5,369 nt of DNA from Chlamydiia bacterium (GTDB lineage: Bacteria; Chlamydiota; Chlamydiia; Chlamydiales; FEN-1388). The position numbers and the translations under genes are program-made. A model generated the notes under the pieces. That model worked only from the letters and a program-made list of their open reading frames with translations. It was not told the DNA's origin and did no database searches. Positions 1-5,369 of the stretch are shown here, one piece after another; position 1 is the first letter of the stretch; each line of letters begins with the position of its first letter. The stretch spans positions 1 through 5,369 of the forward strand of contig JAHFTM010000153.1 of the NCBI GenBank assembly GCA_023269335.1, written 5' to 3'.

Positions 1-2
1 GC

Positions 3-197
3 TATACCGGCAATGTCTTTCTTGTCAGAGATGATTTGTTAAAGTCATTTCAAGAAATCAAGAAAGATCCAGTAACTTTGTGGAGGGATGCTTGGTATTA
101 CTACTTAGAAAACCAGCCCTCTTATGTTACATGGATCATTGATAAAAGAGCCTCTCATAGCTATATCCAGCAATTTGATCCCTTGAACTATAACTAA
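3..197 (+). CDS. 3' end of an unrecognised protein (partial)
   Basis: An open frame enters from the left edge and ends at TAA 195-197, giving the last 64 residues of a protein whose start lies outside the window. The other two forward frames hit stops within the first 45 bases, so this is the only forward frame that can be coding here. The segment is rich in aromatic residues (WYYYLENQPSYVTW in its middle) and ends in QQFDPLNYN. It has no membrane helix or motif I recognise. It is probably the soluble C-terminal end of a larger protein. The next gene starts 74 bases further on, on the same strand. Function unknown; the reading frame itself is fairly secure. Confidence 0.6.
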   Translation, partial: YTGNVFLVRDDLLKSFQEIKKDPVTLWRDAWYYYLENQPSYVTWIIDKRASHSYIQQFDPLNYN

Positions 198-206
198 ATA
201 TTTAGT

Positions 207-236
207 TTGTCAAAGTATAGTTATGCATGCTATGGA
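207..236 (+). promoter_or_regulatory. possible sigma-70-type promoter for the secreted propeller gene
   Basis: TTGTCA at 207-212 matches the -35 consensus at five of six positions. After an 18-base spacer comes TATGGA at 231-236, which matches only three of six -10 positions but is preceded by TG in the extended -10 position (228-229). TATAGT at 216-221 is a better -10 hexamer but has no good -35 partner at normal spacing. Either would place the transcript start upstream of the ribosome binding site at 260. This is weak evidence in an AT-rich gap. Confidence 0.25.
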
Positions 237-259
237 CGTGTAAGAAAGCACATTCATTC

Positions 260-265
260 AAGGAG
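260..265 (+). promoter_or_regulatory. ribosome binding site deciding the start at 272
   Basis: AAGGAG lies six bases before ATG 272-274, a near-ideal Shine-Dalgarno match and spacing. An in-frame ATG at 227 would add 15 residues but has no purine-rich site at a suitable distance, and would put extra sequence in front of a well-formed signal peptide. The site therefore selects 272 as the start. Confidence 0.75.
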
Positions 266-271
266 CACTTC

Positions 272-2272
272 ATGAGGCTATCTAGCAAAATAAGACCTGT
301 AGTTATCGCTTGTATTCTAGCTCACATGCCCTTCTTTGCACAGGCAGCATCAGATCAAGTTTTTTCTCTGCAAAACAATCAGCTTAAAAACAGCTACAAA
401 CATAATATCCAGTTGCAGCTTTCTGACGGGAACGGAGTTCCTGTCCCAGGCACAAAATTTTGGGTCACTCTTACTATTTTGAAAGAAGGGCCCAAGGTAA
501 CTATTCAGCTTCCACTCATTAATTTTGTCACGGGCCCCTATGCGCATGCTTCATTTGAATCTCGTCCAACGCTCTCTGGCGGTTATCTGAGCACAGTAGA
601 TGGTTTCCTTCCACGTCATCTTCGCCCAACAGATATTGTTTACCGCTCATGGCTTGCTGCTTCAAACAATGGTGTTAGCTCATCTTATTCGTTTAATCAA
701 AGCCCAAGTAGCTACCCTGTTCCCCAAGCAGGTTACATCGTTTCCATTACAAATGCAGGAGCATTAGTCGTTCAAGGCTCTGCCTCCACTGGAAATATTA
801 TTCCAACAGGTGCCCAGATACTTCTTCCAACCGATATCAGCTATCTCATTCAACCAAGAGTACGTTTACGAAAAAACAAGAAGATAAGTAAAGGTGGCAC
901 AAACATCACTCGATTTGCAATCAAAGCTGAAAATGATGGTATCAGAGACACGCATCTGAACGATGCCTTTGATGGTGTTGCAGCCTGGTCCTGGACCGAC
1001 AATTCAATGATTCATGACAAAACTAATAATACGCTGAATGCGATGGTTGCTATTGGAAGGGTTAAAGACAATGGTGAACTTGAAGTAGGAAAGCCAATTC
1101 AATTGACTAAGCTACCGGCAGGCGTTGAGGCTTGGGACACTGCTGTGGCAATTAATCGAAAAAATAAAAACAATATTGTTGTCTCTTATGGTGTGATTGA
1201 TCACGTACATGGGGGAGCAAAAACATATCGTGCTGTTTCTTTTAACAGAGGCAAAACATGGCACAAAAATGGCCCAACAAATATTCAACCAACTGGATCG
1301 ACACATAGTTTTGGAGACTATCGCGGTGTTGCTTCAGATAAATATGGCAATATTTGGCTTTTAGCGACGAATGCAACGAATGATAGCGGCACTCTCATCA
1401 ATCAACCCTACTTTGCAGTCAGCACTAATGGAGGAGTCACTTTTCGAATTGTCTATACATTGCCCCTCATGACAAATACCTTACTCTATGATTTCCCACA
1501 ATTTTGCTTTGGAGGAGATGGTCGAGGTCATTACGGTCTTCATTTTACAGCAGACCACTTCAATACACAAGATGATGAAGCGCCCGTTGTCGGATTCATT
1601 CCCATTTTTGGTCATGGCTCCTTTGGTACCCCTAAAACGCCTGTCTACCTCTCTTCTTTTCTCAACAATAACTATTTTCCTTCTATTACAGCTTCCAAGG
1701 ATGGACGTGTGTGGTTTTTAGGTCTTCCACTGCCTTTAGGTAACTCTATCGGGCCTCTGTGTACTGTTTTTAAATCACCAGGATCTCTTAAAAAAAATTA
1801 TGCAGGTCCTTGGAATTATGGCTATGCAAACTTTTTGAACATTACATTTGATGCGCCTCTTTCTGCATCTGAGCCTATTCGCGGCTATATTTATAACTGT
1901 GCACAGTCCAACATTTATGATGACAAACGTGGAGCTTTGTATCAAATCATGGCAAGCCAATCACGCGATTTTTCACAAAACATGAATCTTAATTTCTCAA
2001 TTTCTCGAGACAATGGACAGACATGGTCAAATCCGATTCGAATTTCTAATACTGATTTTGGTAACCGTGGCTTTCACTCAATGGCTTTAGACACTGTTAG
2101 AGGAGACCTTTATTTCGGTTGGTATGATGGACGTCATGACTCAACGTATAAATCTGTTGAATACTATGGAGGGGTTATTCCAGCAAAAAAATTGAATAAC
2201 CTTGTAAAAAAAATTCCCTATTCTAATCCCAAATATAAGTTAGGATCAGCAGGTACTCTTATTACTGAGTAG
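272..2272 (+). CDS. secreted Asp-box (BNR repeat) beta-propeller protein, sialidase-like
   Basis: Encodes 666 residues. Residues 1-25 form a Sec signal peptide: basic start MRLSSKIR, hydrophobic core, then FFAQA with likely cleavage after A25, so the protein should be exported. Residues about 26-215 are a beta-rich segment, possibly Ig-like, that I cannot assign. From about 240 to the end the sequence looks like a sialidase-type propeller. Asp-box motifs of the S-x-D-x-G-x-T-W type occur at S323-W330 (SFNRGKTW), S384-F391 (STNGGVTF) and S578-W585 (SRDNGQTW, the canonical one). Looser versions lie at 355-362 and from 475. AWDTAVAIN (287-295) and YFGWYDGRHD (614-623) are typical of BNR-repeat proteins. 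Asp-boxes mark structure, not catalysis. I see no R-I-P motif, and the arginine triad and Tyr/Glu nucleophile of true sialidases cannot be placed. It could be a glycan-binding or glycan-cleaving exoprotein. Fold call fairly sure, activity unknown. Confidence 0.8.
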   Translation: MRLSSKIRPVVIACILAHMPFFAQAASDQVFSLQNNQLKNSYKHNIQLQLSDGNGVPVPGTKFWVTLTILKEGPKVTIQLPLINFVTGPYAHASFESRPTLSGGYLSTVDGFLPRHLRPTDIVYRSWLAASNNGVSSSYSFNQSPSSYPVPQAGYIVSITNAGALVVQGSASTGNIIPTGAQILLPTDISYLIQPRVRLRKNKKISKGGTNITRFAIKAENDGIRDTHLNDAFDGVAAWSWTDNSMIHDKTNNTLNAMVAIGRVKDNGELEVGKPIQLTKLPAGVEAWDTAVAINRKNKNNIVVSYGVIDHVHGGAKTYRAVSFNRGKTWHKNGPTNIQPTGSTHSFGDYRGVASDKYGNIWLLATNATNDSGTLINQPYFAVSTNGGVTFRIVYTLPLMTNTLLYDFPQFCFGGDGRGHYGLHFTADHFNTQDDEAPVVGFIPIFGHGSFGTPKTPVYLSSFLNNNYFPSITASKDGRVWFLGLPLPLGNSIGPLCTVFKSPGSLKKNYAGPWNYGYANFLNITFDAPLSASEPIRGYIYNCAQSNIYDDKRGALYQIMASQSRDFSQNMNLNFSISRDNGQTWSNPIRISNTDFGNRGFHSMALDTVRGDLYFGWYDGRHDSTYKSVEYYGGVIPAKKLNNLVKKIPYSNPKYKLGSAGTLITE

Positions 2273-2308
2273 GGGCAAACTAAAAATTTAGGTTATTAGG
2301 TCATCGTT

Positions 2309-2337
2309 TTGAAAAATCAAAAAATCAAGAATAAAAG
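2309..2337 (+). promoter_or_regulatory. possible promoter for the unknown protein and ABC transporter
   Basis: TTGAAA at 2309-2314 (five of six -35 matches) is followed after 17 bases by TAAAAG at 2332-2337 (four of six -10 matches). Transcription would begin near 2344, leaving a leader of about 75 bases before ATG 2419. If correct, AAGGAA at 2335-2340 lies in the promoter rather than in the mRNA and cannot serve the ATG at 2356. Such matches are common by chance in A-rich DNA. Confidence 0.3.
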
Positions 2338-2407
2338 GAACTTGTGTGATTGTGAATGTCCCTGTTACATTTAGAGCACTTTCAAAATAGTCTCTTTAAT
2401 GATACAA

Positions 2408-2413
2408 GGGAGG
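2408..2413 (+). promoter_or_regulatory. ribosome binding site deciding the start at 2419
   Basis: GGGAGG, within the purine run AAGGGAGGG at 2406-2414, ends five bases before ATG 2419-2421. This is a strong Shine-Dalgarno site. The alternative in-frame ATG at 2356 has only AAGGAA fifteen bases upstream, which is too far for efficient initiation, so 2419 is preferred. Confidence 0.65.
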
Positions 2414-2418
2414 GTTAT

Positions 2419-3735
2419 ATGTCAGCAGTAGTAGGTTCACAAGAGCCACCGATCGTATATAAAATTCAAGCAATGCAAGTAACTGAGCAAGCGCTTAAAG
2501 AGTTTCAAGAGCAGCAACCAGCATGGTATGAGGGAAGAAAATATCTTTATTTGAAGGCTGAGAATGGCTCTAATTGTTATCTAACTTTACAAACGTACAG
2601 TTGGCTTCATGCGCTCCTCTTCTGGCTTTTTGAAGATACCGGCATTAACATAATCGAAAGGCCGACACCACTTAAAGCGGTTGCATTTTTTTGTAATGTA
2701 TATAACCTTCAAGAGCCAGAAAAGCTGAAAGCGTGCTATCACAAATACTTGGATAAAGTAGTCTCTCATCTTCAAGGCCCTGAACTTGTCACGTATACTC
2801 AAATCAAAAAAGTAGTTTCCACGATTTGCTTTTTCCAACCAACACATTTAAGCCTAGAGCAGATGACAGCGGTCACTAAGCAGTGTGGAGTCACACAAGA
2901 GCAATATGAGCGCCTGCAAGCCTATATTATGGAAGAATCTACTATAAAGCTTGGAGATAAGAAGCAGCTCATGAGCTGCATTTTACAGGGAATGTTCGAT
3001 AAAGAAGATTTTTCGCATCATAAGCCAACAGCAACAAAGTGGCGCGGTTACCTATATAATTTTTTATTAAAAGCGCGTACAGAGCCTCTCCTTAAGCCCT
3101 TTATTGAAAAAGTGATCTCACGCGCTGCAGCCAAACGGTTGAAAGAGACGCACAATCCAGAAGAATGCCTACGCTCGATGCTTCTTCCCTCTAGCCTACA
3201 TCTCCCACCGTTTTATCTGGATTTGTTGAATTATATACATGAACGTATGCCGGAAATACCGAGGCAGGAGCTATCGATACTTGCACAAACAGATCGCAAA
3301 GAATTCTTTAAAAAGGCACTCCTGGCAATAACAAGAGCACTGCATACTCAAGAGGTTCTTCGTAAGGGGCAACAGTTTATGTTAGAGTTGGTCGATAAAG
3401 ATATTTTAGACAGACAGGATCAAATGAATTACAATGGCCTATTAAAGGACTTTTTTACTAATGGGTCAGTCGGCGAAATAGGCATGAGCTTAATGTATAC
3501 CCCAGAGCTGCTTGAGCAACGATTTTTTCAGAAACAGCTTCCAGAATATACTCTTGAAATATTGATCTTAACATTGAGACAGACATTTCAGCTAGAGCTA
3601 GGCTATGCTCTGATAGAGGTGCTTGAAAATCAAAATATGAATGAAAGACTGCAAGCTGACTACGAGCAAGCACATGAAAAATTTTTGGCAAGTATCCATC
3701 GTCCTCAAGAGCATGTGCAGGATGTTCTTGAATGA
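2419..3735 (+). CDS. hypothetical helical protein, family not recognised
   Basis: Encodes 438 residues from ATG 2419; starting at ATG 2356 would give 459. I do not recognise the family. There is no signal peptide and no full-length membrane helix. The most hydrophobic stretch is YSWLHALLFWLFE at residues 60-72, too short and too rich in aromatics for a clear transmembrane segment. The N-terminal part (about 1-60) has alternating polar and aromatic residues that suggest some beta structure (KYLYLKAENGSNCYLTL). The rest reads as a chain of amphipathic helices rich in Leu, Gln, Glu and Lys, ending in a charged tail. Such a shape would suit an all-helical scaffold or a secreted effector, but no motif shows either. 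The coding frame is intact, with a strong ribosome binding site. The ABC transporter gene starts 51 bases downstream with no terminator between, so the two are probably one transcript. It is real as a gene, of unknown function. Confidence 0.75.
   Translation: MSAVVGSQEPPIVYKIQAMQVTEQALKEFQEQQPAWYEGRKYLYLKAENGSNCYLTLQTYSWLHALLFWLFEDTGINIIERPTPLKAVAFFCNVYNLQEPEKLKACYHKYLDKVVSHLQGPELVTYTQIKKVVSTICFFQPTHLSLEQMTAVTKQCGVTQEQYERLQAYIMEESTIKLGDKKQLMSCILQGMFDKEDFSHHKPTATKWRGYLYNFLLKARTEPLLKPFIEKVISRAAAKRLKETHNPEECLRSMLLPSSLHLPPFYLDLLNYIHERMPEIPRQELSILAQTDRKEFFKKALLAITRALHTQEVLRKGQQFMLELVDKDILDRQDQMNYNGLLKDFFTNGSVGEIGMSLMYTPELLEQRFFQKQLPEYTLEILILTLRQTFQLELGYALIEVLENQNMNERLQADYEQAHEKFLASIHRPQEHVQDVLE
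2964..2979. repeat. perfect 16-base palindrome inside the unknown gene
   Basis: GCAGCTCATGAGCTGC equals its own reverse complement. In RNA it could form a six-pair stem with a CATG loop, followed by ATTTTA, which is too short a T-run for a normal terminator. It encodes part of KKQLMSCIL, so it may simply reflect codon choice. No role is shown. Confidence 0.4.
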
Positions 3736-3773
3736 CAAACAGCTAAATGATTCAGCCGATCTGTGATACATCC

Positions 3774-3779
3774 GAGGAG
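3774..3779 (+). promoter_or_regulatory. ribosome binding site deciding the GTG start at 3787
   Basis: GAGGAG ends seven bases before GTG 3787-3789, an excellent Shine-Dalgarno site. An in-frame GTG at 3763 would add eight residues but has no comparable site. With the start at 3787 the protein begins MNLRVKKFLSYYKPYLG, a normal beginning for an ABC exporter ahead of its first membrane helix. Confidence 0.7.
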
Positions 3780-3786
3780 TACTTTT

Positions 3787-5369
3787 GTGAATTTGCGAGT
3801 GAAGAAATTTTTGTCCTATTACAAGCCCTACTTGGGTCTTTTTTTTGCAGACATGTTCTGTGCTTGTATTGTGTCAGCAATTACGCTTGCGATTCCTTTA
3901 TGCATCAGATACATCACCAAAAATTTATTAGCTACTGATACGCCCGGTGCTCTCAGCGATATTTACATGATGGGTGGCCTTATGCTTGCCTTAGTGGCGC
4001 TGTAGCTGCATGCCACACCTTTATTGATTATCATGGGCATGTGATGGGCGCACGGATGGAAGGTGACATGCGCCGTGAATTATTTGAGCACTATCAAAAA
4101 CTATCCTTCACTTTTTATGATGATCAAAGAACAGGTCAGCTCATGACCCGGATCTCGAACGACTCGTTTGATCTTTCAGAGCTTTATCATCATGGCCCAG
4201 AAGATGTCGTCATCTCATTCTTAAATTTCATTGGTGCAGGCGTCATCTTATTCAGTATCAATGTGACCCTGACGCTGATAGTCCTGCTCTTTTTGCCAAT
4301 CATGGGTGTGTATGGGTTTTACTTTAGTAAGCGAATGAGAAGTGCTCTACGAAAAAGTAAAGATAGGATTGGTGATATTAACGCGCAAGTGGAAGATACA
4401 CTTTCAGGCATCCGAGTTGTGCAGTCATTTACGAACGAAGAGATTGAAAAAAAGAAGTTTGCTCATGCAAATGGTCGTTTTGTTGCCAGTAGAAAAGAGG
4501 GGTACAAAAACGAGGCCTATTTTTATGAAGGTCTGATGACGCTCACGCAGCTCATGACCGTTGCGGTGGTTATCTTTGGCGGAGTATGCATTGTGAAGGG
4601 ATCTTTAGATTTAGCGGATCTGCTCACATTTTTACTTTACATTGGTATTCTCATTGAACCGATACAGAGGTTGGGTAATTTTACAAGGCTCTATCAAGAG
4701 GGAATTACCGGTTTTGAACGGTTTATGGAAGCGTTAGAGGTAAAGCCTGATATACAGGATGCAAAAGAGGCCATTGAACTTGTAGATGTTCAGGGAAATA
4801 TAGAATTTAAAAATGTAAGCTTTAAGTATAAAGAGGGCTATGATCATGTCCTCAAGAACATAGCATTGAATATAAAAGCTTACGAATATGTGGCTTTAGT
4901 GGGCCCATCAGGCGCTGGAAAAACAACACTCTGCTCTTTAATTCCTCGATTCTATGAAGTAAATAAAGGACAAATACTGCTTGATGGAAAAAATATTAAT
5001 GAGATGAAGCTGTGCTCATTAAGGAGAAATATTGGCATTGTCCAACAAGATGTCTATCTCTTTTCTGGGACTGTCTCAGACAATATTCGCTATGGAAAAC
5101 CAAATGCAAGCAATGAGGAAATCATTGCTGCTGCCAAAAAAGCAAATGCGCATGATTTTATTATGGCGCTGCCAAAAGGATATGCGACCGATATTGGGCA
5201 ACGAGGTGTAAAATTATCAGGTGGACAGAAGCAGAGGCTCAGCGTGGCACGTGTTTTTTTGAAAGATCCACCAATTATCATTTTTGATGAGGCGACAAGC
5301 GCGCTGGATAATGAAAGCGAAAAAGCTGTGCAGAATTCACTTGAGAAGTTACGAGTGAATCGAACGACA
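3787..5369 (+). pseudogene. type IV (ABCB-like) ABC exporter, membrane and ATPase domains fused; frameshifted and cut by the window edge
   Basis: A half-transporter that would dimerise in the inner membrane and export a drug, lipid or peptide using ATP; the substrate cannot be told. The first frame gives 72 residues to TAG 4003-4005. Homology resumes one frame over and runs open to 5369. Adding one base near 4002 rejoins them into 528 residues, about 50 short of a usual 575-585. Corrected numbering: membrane helices about 15-40, 59-81, 141-159, 160-182, 250-270 and 276-297; A-loop Tyr 348; Walker A GPSGAGKT 373-380; Q-loop Gln 421; signature LSGGQ 477-481; Walker B IIIFDE 497-502; D-loop SALD 505-508. 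The H-loop His lies past the edge. All visible ATPase residues are intact, so the break is either recent or a sequencing error. From memory, the protein resembles transporters of Clostridia and other Firmicutes, which might mean transfer. Family certain; broken state uncertain. Confidence 0.85.
3996..4005 (+). other. frameshift point in the ABC transporter gene
   Basis: Up to 4002 the frame gives a good second membrane helix (MMGGLMLALVAL), then TAG at 4003-4005. From 4005 the frame one base earlier gives AACHTFIDYHGHVMGARMEGDMRRELF, the conserved continuation in this family. Inserting one G after CTG 4000-4002 turns CTGTAG into CTGGTA and joins the halves with no gap or extra residue, so a one-base loss from a GG pair is the simplest explanation. 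The exact base could lie a few positions upstream. Confidence 0.75.

Larger units (their letters stand above)
2273..2418 (+). other. A-rich intergenic gap with short direct repeats
   Basis: The 146 bases between the propeller gene and the next preferred start contain two copies of TTAGGT (2288-2293 and 2296-2301, eight-base period) and two abutting copies of AAAATCAA (2313-2320 and 2321-2328). The only inverted repeat is CTAAA/TTTAG at 2280-2291, which is too weak and lacks a T-run, so no convincing terminator follows the upstream gene. The last part (2356-2418) is open in the frame of the next gene and could be translated if the upstream ATG at 2356 is used. Confidence 0.5.

Noticed and set aside
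302..313. Lipoprotein signal (V-I-A-C, residues 11-14) in the propeller protein
   Set aside because: The four residues fit a loose lipobox, but the hydrophobic stretch before the Cys is only about five residues and is followed by more hydrophobic core and a good AQA cleavage site, so an ordinary Sec signal peptide fits better.
2280..2291. Terminator after the propeller gene
   Set aside because: The CTAAA/TTTAG stem is five weak pairs with a two-base loop and no T-run after it.
2342..2374. Cys-rich ten-residue leader peptide from TTG 2342 (LCDCECPCYI)
   Set aside because: The nearest purine-rich site, AAGGAA at 2335-2340, is only one base from the TTG, and the candidate promoter would start transcription inside or after it. 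There is no attenuator structure downstream.
3747..3938. 63-codon open frame at the start of the ABC gene
   Set aside because: It overlaps the ABC exporter in another frame, and its translation shows no family features; it is a shadow of the real gene.
3990..4010. Programmed ribosomal frameshifting to make the full ABC exporter
   Set aside because: A -1 change would be needed just before TAG, but there is no X-XXY-YYZ slippery heptamer, no A/T run and no evident downstream stem, and exporters of this family are not known to be made this way. A one-base loss is simpler.
4041..4046. Internal restart (GTG/ATG) giving a separate ATPase-containing protein after the frameshift
   Set aside because: No Shine-Dalgarno site precedes these codons, and the product would lack the first two membrane helices of the exporter fold.
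1..5369. tRNA, rRNA, CRISPR array, insertion sequence or attachment site
   Set aside because: No repeat-spacer pattern, transposase, terminal inverted repeats or RNA gene was seen on reading the window; coding sequence fills nearly all of it.

Overview
The window is an AT-rich bacterial segment with every gene on the + strand. It holds the tail of one gene, two intact genes and a large part of a fourth that carries a frameshift and runs off the right edge. Shine-Dalgarno sites of the AGGAG type precede all three starts that can be seen. The Sec signal peptide on a secreted beta-propeller protein, and a large helical protein with no recognisable family, would suit a Gram-negative, possibly host-associated bacterium such as an environmental chlamydia or a Legionella/Coxiella relative. 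That placement is a guess: no marker gene in the window fixes the taxon.

Layout: (1) 3-197, the last 64 codons of an unrecognised protein. (2) 198-271, a short gap with a weak promoter candidate and a strong ribosome binding site. (3) 272-2272, a 666-residue exported protein with three Asp-box (BNR) motifs, so a sialidase-like beta-propeller, but with no visible catalytic RIP motif. (4) 2273-2418, an A-rich gap with small direct repeats and a promoter candidate, and no clear terminator. (5) 2419-3735, a 438-residue mainly helical protein of unknown family. (6) 3787-5369, a type IV (ABCB-like) ABC exporter with fused membrane and ATPase domains. Its reading frame changes near 4003, inside the second membrane helix. 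Restoring one base rejoins the two parts, giving 528 residues up to the window edge.

The unknown protein and the transporter are 51 bases apart with no terminator visible between them, so they are probably co-transcribed. Nothing in the sequence shows that they act together. The propeller gene is separated by a longer gap and may be its own unit. The most notable points are the broken transporter, the unassigned 438-residue protein, and the sialidase-like protein whose catalytic residues cannot be identified. I found no clear sign of a new multi-gene system, and no RNA gene, CRISPR array or mobile element.
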